From assembly GCF_014138625.1 (NCBI RefSeq), contig NZ_JACJHY010000032.1, positions 18,610 to 82,609 of the forward strand: a DNA stretch of 64,000 nucleotides. Direction: 5' to 3'. The position numbers were made by a program, and so were the translations under genes. Each line of letters opens with the position of its first letter. The stretch's first letter is position 1. Below the pieces are notes generated by a model, which was not told the DNA's origin, made no database searches, and was given only the letters and a program-made list of their open reading frames with translations. Below, one piece after another: positions 53,111 to 62,241 of this stretch. Source of the stretch: Aminobacter ciceronei (GTDB taxonomy: Bacteria; Pseudomonadota; Alphaproteobacteria; Rhizobiales; Rhizobiaceae).

Positions 53111-54649
53111 ATGCAAAGCACCGGTACGATGGAAGCGGCGCCTGCGGGCGGTGCCGCGGTGGATGGCGGCTATCTTCTCGAGGTCGAAAACGTTCGTAAG
53201 GAATTCCCGGGTGTCGTCGCCCTCGACAACGTCCAGCTGCGTCTGAAACGCGGCAGCGTACATGCGCTGATGGGCGAGAACGGCGCCGGCAAGTCGACGC
53301 TGATGAAGATCGTGGCCGGAATCTACACGCCCGACTCCGGCAGCTTCAAGCTGCGCGGCGAAGACATCAAGCTGCGGGGGCCGCTCGATGCGCTCGAACA
53401 CGGCATCGCCATGATCCACCAGGAACTCAACCTGATGGCGCCGATGACGGTGGCCGAGAACATCTGGATCCGCCGCGAGCCGCTGACCCGGCTTGGCTTC
53501 GTCGACCATGGCGAGATGCGCCGCAAGACATCAGACCTGTTCAAGCGCCTCAACATCGACATCGATCCCGAGGTTCAGGTGGGTACGTTGACCGTCGCCA
53601 GCCGCCAGATGGTCGAGATCGCCAAGGCGGTGTCCTACGAATCCGACGTGCTGATCATGGACGAGCCGACCTCGGCGCTGACCGAGCGCGAGGTCGACCA
53701 CCTGTTCACCATCATCCGTGCGCTGCGCGCCCAGGGCAAAGGCATCATCTACATCACCCACAAGATGAACGAGCTGTTCGAGATCGCCGACGAGTTCTCG
53801 GTGTTTCGCGACGGCAAGTACATCGCCACCAAGGCGTCGACCGAGGTGACCCGCGACGACATCATCCGCATGATGGTGGGGCGCGAGATCACCCAGATGT
53901 TCCCCAAGGAGGAGGTGCCGATCGGCGACGTCGTGCTGTCGGTGAAGGGGCTCACGCTGAAGGGCGTCTTCTCCGACGTTTCATTCGACGTGCGTTCAGG
54001 CGAAATCCTCGGCATTGCCGGTCTCGTCGGCTCGGGCCGCTCCAACATCGCCGAAACGATCTTTGGCGTGACGCCGTCGGACGCCGGCACCATCGAGCTG
54101 TTCGGCAAGACGGTCCGTGTCGACAGCCCGGCCACGGCTATGAAGCACGGCATGGCTTTCCTGACCGAGGACCGCAAGGAAACCGGCTGCTTCCTCTTGC
54201 TCGACATCCAGGAAAACACCCAGATGGCGGTGCTGCAGTCAGACTACGTCAAGAACGGTTTCGTGCAGCAAAAACAACTCGGCAAGGATTCGGTCGAGAT
54301 CAGCGCGGCGCTGAGGGTGAAGACCCCAGACATGGCCGAGCCGATCATCAACCTGTCCGGCGGCAACCAGCAGAAGGTGCTGATCGCGCGCTGGCTTTTG
54401 ACCAAGCCGAAGATCCTCATCCTCGACGAGCCGACGCGCGGCATCGATGTCGGCGCGAAGGCCGAAATCCATCGCCTGATCTCGAAGCTCGCCGGGCAGG
54501 GGGTGGCGGTGGTCATGATCTCGTCCGAGATGCCCGAGTGCCTGGGCATGAGCGACCGCATCATGGTCGTGCATGAGGGCCGCGTCACCGGCTTCCTCGA
54601 CCGCGCCGAGGCCAGTCAGGTCAAGATCATGGAACTCGCGTCGCACTGA
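53111..54649 (+). CDS. Inositol/rhizopine-type ABC transporter ATPase
   Basis: A 512-residue CUT2 double ATPase. First domain [40 protein letters not shown] and [15 protein letters not shown]. The second domain has degenerate [16 protein letters not shown] and signature [25 protein letters not shown] precedes ATG 53111. The permease gene begins 28 bp downstream. Specificity is inferred from neighbouring inositol genes. Confidence 0.94.
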   Translation: MQSTGTMEAAPAGGAAVDGGYLLEVENVRKEFPGVVALDNVQLRLKRGSVHALMGENGAGKSTLMKIVAGIYTPDSGSFKLRGEDIKLRGPLDALEHGIAMIHQELNLMAPMTVAENIWIRREPLTRLGFVDHGEMRRKTSDLFKRLNIDIDPEVQVGTLTVASRQMVEIAKAVSYESDVLIMDEPTSALTEREVDHLFTIIRALRAQGKGIIYITHKMNELFEIADEFSVFRDGKYIATKASTEVTRDDIIRMMVGREITQMFPKEEVPIGDVVLSVKGLTLKGVFSDVSFDVRSGEILGIAGLVGSGRSNIAETIFGVTPSDAGTIELFGKTVRVDSPATAMKHGMAFLTEDRKETGCFLLLDIQENTQMAVLQSDYVKNGFVQQKQLGKDSVEISAALRVKTPDMAEPIINLSGGNQQKVLIARWLLTKPKILILDEPTRGIDVGAKAEIHRLISKLAGQGVAVVMISSEMPECLGMSDRIMVVHEGRVTGFLDRAEASQVKIMELASH

Positions 54650-54677
54650 CGCCAATCAGCTCAAGGGTGGAAGAACC

Positions 54678-55721
54678 ATGTCGACGAACGAGATTGCGGG
54701 TCCCGCAAACGTCATCGGAAGCAAGAAGCGCCTGCCGCCGGAGGTGTCCATCCTCGGCGTGTTGATCGGTATCGCCATCGTCTTCGAGATTCTTGGCTGG
54801 ATCTTCGTCGGCGACAGCTTCCTCGCCAACAAGCAGCGCCTGTCGATCATCATCCTGCAGGTGTCGGTGATCGGCATCATCGCGGTCGGAGTGACCCAGG
54901 TCATCATCACCGCCGGCGTCGACCTGTCGTCGGGCTCGGTCGTCGGTCTCGCCGCCATGGTCGCGGCGAGCCTGGCGCAGACATCGGCCAATCCGCGCGC
55001 CGTCTATCCCGCGCTGACCGACATGTCGCCGATCTGGGCGATCCTCGCCGGCCTCGGCGTCGGCCTTCTCGCCGGCATCGTCAACGGCTCCCTGGTAGCA
55101 CGGACCAAGATACCGCCCTTCATCGCCACGCTCGGCATGATGGTGTCGGCGCGCGGCCTCGCCAAATGGTATACGCTCGGCCAGCCGGTGGCGCTGCTCG
55201 ACGACAGCTTCACCTGGTTTGGCAAGAGCTTCAACATCCTCGGCTTTCCGCTGCCGCTGCCGGTCATCATCTTCCTCTTGGTTGCCGTCATCTGCCACAT
55301 CGCGCTGACCTACACACGCTACGGCAAGTTCACCTATGCCATCGGCGCCAACCCGCAGGCGGCACGCGTTTCGGGCATCAATATCGGCGGCCACCTGATC
55401 AAGGTCTATGCCATTGCCGGTCTGCTGTCGGGACTGGCCGGCGTGATGACCGCGGCCCGCGCCGCCTCAGGCCAGCCGGGCATGGGCGTGGCCTATGAAC
55501 TCGACGCCATCGCTGCTGCGGTCATCGGCGGCACCTCGCTCTCGGGCGGCGTCGGCCGCATCACCGGCACTGTGATCGGCACGATCATCCTCGGCGTGCT
55601 GACTTCGGGCTTCACCTTCCTCAAGGTCGGCGCCTACTATCAGGAAATCATCAAGGGCATCATCATCGTTGCGGCCGTGATCATCGACCAGCATCGCCAG
55701 AACAAGCGCAAGAAGGCGTAA
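54678..55721 (+). CDS. Inositol/rhizopine-type ABC permease
   Basis: A 347-residue CUT2 permease with eight to ten spans. Conserved parts are VTQVIITAGVDLSSGSVVGL, IPPFIATLGMMVSARGLAKW, AARVSGINIGGHLIKVYAIA and GGTSLSGGVGRITGTVIGTI. ATG 54678 is preceded by AAGGGTGGAAG. It is the last gene of the transporter operon; a dispersed palindrome and a GC-rich hairpin follow. Confidence 0.94.
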   Translation: MSTNEIAGPANVIGSKKRLPPEVSILGVLIGIAIVFEILGWIFVGDSFLANKQRLSIIILQVSVIGIIAVGVTQVIITAGVDLSSGSVVGLAAMVAASLAQTSANPRAVYPALTDMSPIWAILAGLGVGLLAGIVNGSLVARTKIPPFIATLGMMVSARGLAKWYTLGQPVALLDDSFTWFGKSFNILGFPLPLPVIIFLLVAVICHIALTYTRYGKFTYAIGANPQAARVSGINIGGHLIKVYAIAGLLSGLAGVMTAARAASGQPGMGVAYELDAIAAAVIGGTSLSGGVGRITGTVIGTIILGVLTSGFTFLKVGAYYQEIIKGIIIVAAVIIDQHRQNKRKKA

Positions 55722-55732
55722 AGAGTGCTTTG

Positions 55733-55779
55733 GACATGATCTTATCCGAAAACCGGTTTCCACTTTTCGGGATCATGTC
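55733..55779. repeat. Dispersed rhizobial palindromic repeat
   Basis: A 47-bp element with GACATGATC / GATCATGTC ends and the core TCCGAAAACCGGTTTCCAC. I recognise this as a palindrome found in many copies between genes of Mesorhizobium and related genomes. Only this copy is seen in the window. Confidence 0.7.
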
Positions 55780-55786
55780 AGAATCA

Positions 55787-55816
55787 GGCCGCCCGGCTTC
55801 CCGTCGGCGGGCGGCC
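55787..55816 (+). terminator. GC-rich hairpin after the transporter operon
   Basis: Arms GGCCGCCC / GGGCGGCC with a 14-nt loop between the permease and idhA. There is no T run, so termination is only possible, not certain. Confidence 0.45.
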
Positions 55817-55875
55817 CCTCCCCAAAGATCAAGATTGCAGGCCCGGACGGCGCGGGCCAAGGAAATGAGGTTGTC

Positions 55876-56865
55876 ATGACAGTTCGGTTCGGTGTCCTCG
55901 GCGCAGGCCGCATCGGCAAGGTCCACGCCAAGGCCGTGGCCTCCAACCCGCAGGCCAAGCTCGTTGCGGTGGCCGATGCCTTCGAAAAGGCGGCCAACGA
56001 TCTCGCCGAGGCTTACGGCTGCGACGTACGTACGATCGAACAGATCGAGGAAGCGGCCGACATCGACGCGGTGGTGATCTGCACGCCGACCGACACCCAT
56101 GCCGACCTGATCGAGCGCTTCGTGCTCGCCGGCAAGGCGGTGTTCTGCGAAAAGCCAATCGACCTCGACGCCAAGCGTGTCGAAAAGTGCCTTGCCGTGG
56201 TCGAGAAGGCCCGCGGCACGCTGATGGTCGGTTTCAACAGGCGTTTCGACCCGCATTTCGCCGCTGTGCGCAAGGCGATCGACGACGGCGCCATCGGCAA
56301 GGTCGAGCAGGTGGTGATCACCTCGCGCGATCCCGGCGCGCCGCCGGCCGAATACATCACGCGTTCGGGCGGCATCTTCCGCGACATGACCATCCACGAC
56401 TTCGACATGGCCCGCTTCCTGCTCGGTGCCGAACCGGTGGCGGTGACGGCAACCGCCTCGGTGCTGGTCGACAAGAAGATTGGCGAGCTCGGTGATTTCG
56501 ACAGCGTCAGTGTCATTCTGGAGACCGCGACCGGCCAGCAATGCGTCATCACCAATTCGCGTCGGGCAACCTATGGCTATGACCAGCGCATCGAGGTGCA
56601 TGGTTCGGATGGCATGGTGGCGGCGGAGAACCAGCGCGCCGTTTCAATCGAGGTCGCCAACGGCAAGGGCTATACTCGCCCGCCGCTGCACGACTTCTTC
56701 ATGACCCGCTACACCGAAGCCTATGCCGCCGAGATCGCCGCCTTCGTCGCTTCGGTGACCAAGGGTGCCAGGATCTCGCCCGACGGCAAGGACGGCCTGA
56801 TGGCGCTGAAGCTGGCCGATGCGGCGCTGAAGTCGGCCAAGGACGGCAAGACCGTACGGCTCTAA
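55876..56865 (+). CDS. idhA: Inositol 2-dehydrogenase IdhA/IolG
   Basis: A Gfo/Idh/MocA-family NAD-dependent dehydrogenase that oxidises myo-inositol to 2-keto-myo-inositol. The 329 residues have the Rossmann motif GVLGAGRIGKVHAKAV, the EKPIDLD motif (EKP lysine), FNRRFDPHFAAVRKAI, and DMTIHDFDMARFLLG with catalytic Asp and His. The name IdhA rather than MocA is chosen because the iolCDEB genes follow. It lies 170 bp before iolC. Confidence 0.93.
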   Translation: MTVRFGVLGAGRIGKVHAKAVASNPQAKLVAVADAFEKAANDLAEAYGCDVRTIEQIEEAADIDAVVICTPTDTHADLIERFVLAGKAVFCEKPIDLDAKRVEKCLAVVEKARGTLMVGFNRRFDPHFAAVRKAIDDGAIGKVEQVVITSRDPGAPPAEYITRSGGIFRDMTIHDFDMARFLLGAEPVAVTATASVLVDKKIGELGDFDSVSVILETATGQQCVITNSRRATYGYDQRIEVHGSDGMVAAENQRAVSIEVANGKGYTRPPLHDFFMTRYTEAYAAEIAAFVASVTKGARISPDGKDGLMALKLADAALKSAKDGKTVRL

Positions 56866-56929
56866 GCCAACGGGCGGACAGTCGCCTCGGGGCAATTGGC
56901 CTCGGGGCGCACAGCCACAATCTGTTGAT

Positions 56930-56972
56930 GGAATAAAAATTCCTGATGACAGACAATTGGAATTGAAATTGC
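56930..56972 (+). promoter_or_regulatory. IolR-type boxes upstream of iolC
   Basis: A perfect GGAA-N6-TTCC palindrome (GGAATAAAAATTCC) lies at 56930-56943. A second, one-mismatch copy GGAA-TTGAAA-TTGC lies at 56959-56972, 29 bp downstream. This matches the motif recalled for the RpiR-type repressor IolR of S. meliloti. No iolR gene is in the window. Confidence 0.65.
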
Positions 56973-57035
56973 ATTGTGTGGCCTGCTAACTGATCTGCGG
57001 GCAGGCCGGCGCGGCGGAGCGACCGGGAGGACAAA

Positions 57036-58964
57036 ATGACCGACCCCAAGAACCAGCCTACACTCGACGTCATCACCATCGGGCGCGCCTCGGTCGATCT
57101 CTACGGCCAGCAGACCGGATCGCGGCTGGAGGACGTGGCGTCCTTCGCCAAGTCTGTCGGCGGCTGCCCCGCCAACATCGCCATCGGCACGGCGCGGCTC
57201 GGGCTGCGCTCGGCGCTTTTGACCCGCGTCGGCGATGAGCATATGGGCCGCTACATCCGCGAGCAGATGCTGCGCGAGGGTGTATCAGACGGCGGCATCG
57301 TCACCGACAAGGAGCGGCTGACGGCGCTGGTGCTTCTTTCGGTCGAGAACGACAAGACGTTTCCGCTGATCTTTTATCGCGAAAACTGCGCCGACATGGC
57401 GTTGTCGGAAGCCGACATCGCCCCCGATTTCATCAAGTCGGCGCGGGCGATCGTCGTCACGGGCACGCATTTCTCGCGGCCCAACACCGATGCCGCCCAG
57501 CGCAAGGCGATGAAGCTGATCAAGGAAAGCGGCGGCAAGGTGGTGTTCGACATCGACTACCGCCCGAACCTCTGGGGCCTTGCCGGCCACGCCGCCGGTG
57601 AAAGCCGCTACATCGCGTCCGACAAGGTGTCGAACCATATCAAGGGTGTGCTGGCCGACTGCGACCTGATCGTCGGCACTGAGGAAGAGGTGATGATCGC
57701 GTCGGGCGAAAGCGAGCTGCTCGCCGCGCTGAAGACCATCCGTTCGCTGTCCAGCGCGACGATCGTGCTGAAGCGCGGGCCGATGGGCTGCATCGTCTAT
57801 GACGGGGCGATCTCGGACGATCTCGAGGCTGGCATCGTCGGCAAGGGGTTTCCGATCGAGGTCTACAATGTGCTGGGTGCGGGCGATGCCTTCATGTCCG
57901 GTTTCCTGCGTGGCTGGCTGGGCGGCGAGAGCCTGGCGACATCGGCGACCTGGGCCAATGCCTGTGGCGCCTTCGCCGTGTCGCGTCTGCTCTGCTCGCC
58001 GGAGATTCCGACCTTCGATGAGCTGCAATTCTTCCTCAGGAACGGCAGCAAGGAACGCGCGCTGCGCAAGGACGAGGCGATCAACCACGTGCATTGGGCA
58101 ACCACGCGCCGGCATGAGATCCCGTCAATGATGGCGCTCGCCTGCGACCACCGCATCCAGCTGGAAGACATCGCCGCTCGCACGGGTGCGGATGCTCAGC
58201 GTGTCCGAGACTTCAAGGTGCTGGCTGTGCAAGCGGCGGCCAAGGTTGCCGATGGCCGCGACGGCTACGGCATGTTGATCGACGAGAAGTTCGGTCGCGA
58301 TGCGATGTTCGAATTCGCCCGCCATCCCTTCTCCTGGCTGGGACGGCCGGTGGAACTGCCGGGTTCGCGGCCGCTGCGTTTCGAATTCTCGCAGGACATC
58401 GGCTCGCAGCTGGTGGAGTGGCCGGTCGAGCACTGCATCAAGTGCCTGTGCTTCTACCATCCCGACGATTCCGCTGAGCTCAAGGCCGAGCAGCAGCAGA
58501 AGCTGCGCACCCTGTTCGAGGCCGCGCGAAAGGTCGGCCGTGAGCTGTTGATCGAAATCATCGCCGGCAAGCACGGCAAGCTCGACGAGAACACCATTCC
58601 GCGCGCGCTGGCAGAACTCTACGCGCTCGGCATCAAGCCCGACTGGTGGAAGCTCGAGCCGCAGGCTTCGGCCGCCGCGTGGCAGAAGATCGAGGCGGTC
58701 ATCACCACCAACGATCCCTACTGCCGGGGCGTGGTGCTGCTTGGGCTCGAGGCACCGCTGGCCGAGCTCGAAGTGGCCTTCGCCGCGACGTCTGACGCAT
58801 CCATTGTCAAGGGGTTCGCCGTCGGGCGCAGCATCTTTGCCCACGCGGCGGAAGAGTGGATGGCCGGCCGCATGGACGGCAAGGCGGCAGTCGACGACAT
58901 GGCCCAGCGTTTCGAGCAGCTGACCAAGGCATGGCTTGCCGCGCGCGACCGTCGGGCGGCATAA
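57036..58964 (+). CDS. iolC: IolC fused to a DUF2090 aldolase-like domain
   Basis: A 642-residue two-domain protein. Residues 1-330 are a PfkB kinase (VSKSVGGCPANIAIGTARLG type; GAGDAFMSGFLRGWL with the catalytic Asp), 5-dehydro-2-deoxygluconokinase. The C-terminal half (RHEIPSMMALACDHRIQLED, then EIIAGKHGKLDENTIPRALA) is the DUF2090 domain related to class II-like aldolases and presumably replaces a separate IolJ. The fused form is usual in this order. It starts the iolC-D-E-x-B operon. Confidence 0.95.
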   Translation: MTDPKNQPTLDVITIGRASVDLYGQQTGSRLEDVASFAKSVGGCPANIAIGTARLGLRSALLTRVGDEHMGRYIREQMLREGVSDGGIVTDKERLTALVLLSVENDKTFPLIFYRENCADMALSEADIAPDFIKSARAIVVTGTHFSRPNTDAAQRKAMKLIKESGGKVVFDIDYRPNLWGLAGHAAGESRYIASDKVSNHIKGVLADCDLIVGTEEEVMIASGESELLAALKTIRSLSSATIVLKRGPMGCIVYDGAISDDLEAGIVGKGFPIEVYNVLGAGDAFMSGFLRGWLGGESLATSATWANACGAFAVSRLLCSPEIPTFDELQFFLRNGSKERALRKDEAINHVHWATTRRHEIPSMMALACDHRIQLEDIAARTGADAQRVRDFKVLAVQAAAKVADGRDGYGMLIDEKFGRDAMFEFARHPFSWLGRPVELPGSRPLRFEFSQDIGSQLVEWPVEHCIKCLCFYHPDDSAELKAEQQQKLRTLFEAARKVGRELLIEIIAGKHGKLDENTIPRALAELYALGIKPDWWKLEPQASAAAWQKIEAVITTNDPYCRGVVLLGLEAPLAELEVAFAATSDASIVKGFAVGRSIFAHAAEEWMAGRMDGKAAVDDMAQRFEQLTKAWLAARDRRAA

Positions 58965-59025
58965 ACAGACAGCTGAGGCGAGGCCGGCATCTCAGGATGC
59001 GCCGCTGAAGCGGGAGGAGAAGACG

Positions 59026-60876
59026 ATGACCAAGACCGTTCGCCTGACCATGGCGCAGGCGCTGACGCGCTATCTCACACGGCAGATGACCGTGATCGAC
59101 GGCAAGATGGTGCCTTTGTTCGGTGGCGTGTGGGCGATCTTCGGCCACGGCAACGTCGCCGGTCTCGGCGAAGCGCTCTACCAGGTGCGCGAGGAACTGC
59201 CGACCTATCGCGCCCACAACGAGCAGGCGATGGCGCATGCGGCGATCGCCTTTGCCAAGACCAACTTTCGGCGGCGCGTGATGGCGGCGACGAGCTCCAT
59301 CGGCCCGGGCGCGGTCAACATGGTGACGGCGGCGGCACTCGCCCATGTCAACCGCCTGCCGGTTTTGCTTCTGCCCGGCGACGTCTTTGCCAACCGCGTG
59401 CCCGACCCGGTTCTGCAGCAGGTCGAGGATTTCGGCGATGGCACGGTATCCGCCAATGACTGCTTCCGTCCGGTGTCGCGCTATTTCGACCGCATCACCC
59501 GTCCAGAGCAGATCATCCCGGCGCTGGCGCGCGCCATGCAGGTGCTGACCGATCCGGCCGAGTGCGGGCCGGTGACGCTGTCGCTCTGCCAGGACGTTCA
59601 GGCCGAGGCCTATGACTATCCCGAGAGCTTTTTTGCCGAGCGCGTGTGGACGCCACGCCGGCCGCGTCCGGACCGCGACGAACTGGCTGTCGCTGCCGAG
59701 GTGCTTCAAGCGGCGAAGAAGCCGCTGATCGTCGCCGGTGGCGGCGTGCTCTATTCCGGTGCTTCGGAAGAACTCGACCGCTTCGTCCAGGCGACCGGCA
59801 TCCCGGTCTGTGAGACGCAAGGCGGCAAGTCGGCGCTATCAGACGAGCATGGGCTGAACATGGCGGCGGTCGGCGTCACCGGCACAGCGGCGGCCAATCG
59901 GCTTGCCGAGGAGGCGGACGTCGTTCTGGCCGTAGGCACGCGGCTGCAGGACTTTACCACCGGCTCATGGGCGCTGTTCAAGAACGCGGGCAAGACCATC
60001 ATCGGGCTCAACGTCCAGTCCTTCGACGCGGGCAAACACATGGCCCTGCCGCTGGTGGCGGATGCCAGGGAAGGTCTCATTGAGCTCGGTGCCGCCGTCG
60101 CCGGCTACAAGGCGCCTGTGACCTGGACAGAGAACGCCAAGTCAGCCAAGGCCGAGTGGCGCAAGGCAGCCGCCAAGGTGACGGCGGCGACCAATGCCAC
60201 ATTGCCTTCAGACGCTCAGGTGATCGGCGCCGTGCAGCGCACGCTGGGCAGCGATGTCATCGTGCTGCATGCGGCTGGCGGCCTGCCGGGCGAGATGCAC
60301 AAGCTGTGGCAGGCGGGCGAACCCGGCTCTTACCATTCCGAATACGGCTTCTCCTGCATGGGCTACGAGATTGCGGGCGGCCTGGGCGCTAAGATGGCGC
60401 GGCCTGACAAGGAGGTCGTCATCATGATCGGCGACGGCTCCTATCTGATGCTGAACTCCGAGATTGCGACGTCTGTCATGCTGGGTCTCAAGCTCACCAT
60501 CGTGCTGCTCGACAACAGGGGCTATGGCTGCATCAATCGGCTGCAGATGGCCACTGGCGGCGCCAACTTCAACAACCTCTTGCGCGACTCCAGGCATGAG
60601 ATATTGCCTGATATCGACTTCGTCGCGCATGCGAAAAGCCTGGGCGCCAATGCGGAGAAGGCAGCGTCGATTGCCGACCTGGAGGCCGCGCTCGACCGCG
60701 CCCGCAAGAGCGACAGGACGACGGTTGTGTTGATCGACACAGACCCGCTGATCTCGACCGGCGAGGGTGGGCACTGGTGGGACGTTGCCGTGCCCGAGGT
60801 GAGCGCACGCGCCGAGGTCAATGCCGCGCGTAAGGGCTATGAGGAAAAACTGAAGCTGCAGCGGGTGGGGGATTGA
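59026..60876 (+). CDS. iolD: 3D-(3,5/4)-trihydroxycyclohexane-1,2-dione hydrolase IolD
   Basis: A ThDP-dependent ring-opening enzyme of 616 residues. N-terminal GGVWAIFGHGNVAGLGEALY with the catalytic Glu in NEQAMAHAAIAF. A central domain with IVAGGGVLYSGASEELDRFV. ThDP/Mg motif GDGSYLMLNSEIATSVMLGL up to LDNRGYGCINRLQ. ATG 59026 has GGGAGGAGAAG 6 nt upstream. It lies 61 bp after iolC. Confidence 0.96.
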   Translation: MTKTVRLTMAQALTRYLTRQMTVIDGKMVPLFGGVWAIFGHGNVAGLGEALYQVREELPTYRAHNEQAMAHAAIAFAKTNFRRRVMAATSSIGPGAVNMVTAAALAHVNRLPVLLLPGDVFANRVPDPVLQQVEDFGDGTVSANDCFRPVSRYFDRITRPEQIIPALARAMQVLTDPAECGPVTLSLCQDVQAEAYDYPESFFAERVWTPRRPRPDRDELAVAAEVLQAAKKPLIVAGGGVLYSGASEELDRFVQATGIPVCETQGGKSALSDEHGLNMAAVGVTGTAAANRLAEEADVVLAVGTRLQDFTTGSWALFKNAGKTIIGLNVQSFDAGKHMALPLVADAREGLIELGAAVAGYKAPVTWTENAKSAKAEWRKAAAKVTAATNATLPSDAQVIGAVQRTLGSDVIVLHAAGGLPGEMHKLWQAGEPGSYHSEYGFSCMGYEIAGGLGAKMARPDKEVVIMIGDGSYLMLNSEIATSVMLGLKLTIVLLDNRGYGCINRLQMATGGANFNNLLRDSRHEILPDIDFVAHAKSLGANAEKAASIADLEAALDRARKSDRTTVVLIDTDPLISTGEGGHWWDVAVPEVSARAEVNAARKGYEEKLKLQRVGD

Positions 60877-60967
60877 GGGGTTGTGATTGGACCTGTGATG
60901 TTGGCGCTGATGGTAGCGAATTGAGGCTGTCTTTTGCGACGGCAGAGAATGACACTGGAGAGCTGAA

Positions 60968-61885
60968 GTGAAAGCCAAACTGGGCATGTCCCCCATCGCG
61001 TGGTGGAACGACGACCTTCCGGAACTGAGCGATGACGTGTCGCTGGAGGAATGCTTGGCGCAATCGCGCTCGGCTGGATTTACCGGCATGGAGCAGGGAC
61101 GCCGGTTTCCGAGCACGCCTGAGGAGATGCTGCCGATCCTGAAGAAGGCGGACGTGACTTTGTGCGGCGGCTGGTTCTCGGGCACGCTCGTCAACGACGA
61201 CCTCGCCGCCAACAAGGATCGCATCCAGCCGATGATCGAGCTGTTCAAGGCGGTCGATGCCCCCTGCATCGTCTATGGCGAGGTCGGCCGCTCGATCCAG
61301 GGCGACCGCTCGAAGCCGCTGGCAACCAAGGCTGTACTCTCCGACGACGAGATGAAGGCCTATGCCCGAAAGCTGACCGCATTCGGCGAGTGGTGCGCCG
61401 AGCAGGGCATGCCTTTGTCCTATCACCACCACATGGCTGCGGTGGTGCAGTTCGAACACGAGCTCGATGCCTTCATGAAGCAGTCGGGCGAGGGCATCCC
61501 GCTCCTGCTCGATGCCGGCCATCTCGCCTTTGCCGGTGGCGACGTGTTGCGTGCCATCGACAGCCACCACAAGCGCATCAGCCACGTCCATGTAAAGGAC
61601 GTGCGTCTGGACGTCATCAAGGCGCTCGACTGGACCAGGCAGTCCTTTCTCGACGCGGTGGCCCTGGGCGCTTTCACCGTGCCGGGCGACGGCTCGCTCG
61701 ATTTCGGTGCGATCGTGCAGAAGTTCGCCGACCATGGCTATGAGGGCTGGTTCGTCGTCGAGGCAGAGCAGGATCCGAAGAAGAGCCCGCCGCTGAAGAT
61801 GGCTCAGGTCGGTCATGCCGAGTTGATGCGGGTGATGACTGCGGCGGGCTACACGGTGGAAACACAGGGCTTTCCCGCCGCATGA
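60968..61885 (+). CDS. iolE: Inosose dehydratase IolE
   Basis: A 305-residue TIM-barrel dehydratase converting 2-keto-myo-inositol to the diketone used by IolD. It has LGMSPIAWWNDDLPELSDDV, LSYHHHMAAVVQFEHELDAF, LLLDAGHLAFAGGDVLRAID, ISHVHVKDVRLDVIKA and YEGWFVVEAEQDP, the metal- and substrate-binding elements of IolE. It starts at GTG 60968 with a GGAGAG 6 nt upstream. A 91-bp gap to iolD shows no clear feature. Confidence 0.95.
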   Translation: MKAKLGMSPIAWWNDDLPELSDDVSLEECLAQSRSAGFTGMEQGRRFPSTPEEMLPILKKADVTLCGGWFSGTLVNDDLAANKDRIQPMIELFKAVDAPCIVYGEVGRSIQGDRSKPLATKAVLSDDEMKAYARKLTAFGEWCAEQGMPLSYHHHMAAVVQFEHELDAFMKQSGEGIPLLLDAGHLAFAGGDVLRAIDSHHKRISHVHVKDVRLDVIKALDWTRQSFLDAVALGAFTVPGDGSLDFGAIVQKFADHGYEGWFVVEAEQDPKKSPPLKMAQVGHAELMRVMTAAGYTVETQGFPAA

Positions 61886-62033
61886 CCCCGAAAGTCGGCG
61901 TCGATTTGTCGGGATGGCTGCCTCCATCACGGCGTCCTTTGCGGGGCTCCGACGCGCGGCGCGTAGTGCTTGAGCGTCGCGCGGGGGCCGGCTACCATCC
62001 GCAGAAATTGATCGGCGAGGCAACACACAATTG

Positions 62034-62237
62034 ATGAACGACCAGAACCATCCGTTCCTTCGCCCGTTGTGGAGGCGCATAGCGCTGGTCGGCTTCTGCG
62101 CCGCCTGGTCGATCTTCGAGTTTGCCACCGGATCCGCATTCTGGGGCACGCTCGCGGGTGGCATGGCTGCGCTCGGTGCCTACCAGTTCCTCATCGCCTA
62201 CAAGCCTGGCGACGACGCCGCCACCGACAAGGAGTGA
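62034..62237 (+). CDS. Small DUF3329-like membrane protein in the iol operon
   Basis: A 67-residue protein with two probable membrane helices, IALVGFCAAWSIFEFATGSA and TLAGGMAALGAYQFLIAYK, and charged ends. It sits between iolE and iolB, 4 bp from iolB. The sequence resembles small DUF3329-type proteins, but the match is from memory. The start may also be the TTG at 62031. Its role is unknown; a transporter accessory is one possibility. Confidence 0.7.
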   Translation: MNDQNHPFLRPLWRRIALVGFCAAWSIFEFATGSAFWGTLAGGMAALGAYQFLIAYKPGDDAATDKE

Positions 62238-62241
62238 CGAG

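Noticed and set aside
51899..53509. A 536-codon minus-strand frame opposite the MocB-like and ATPase genes
   Set aside because: Antisense to strongly conserved transporter genes.
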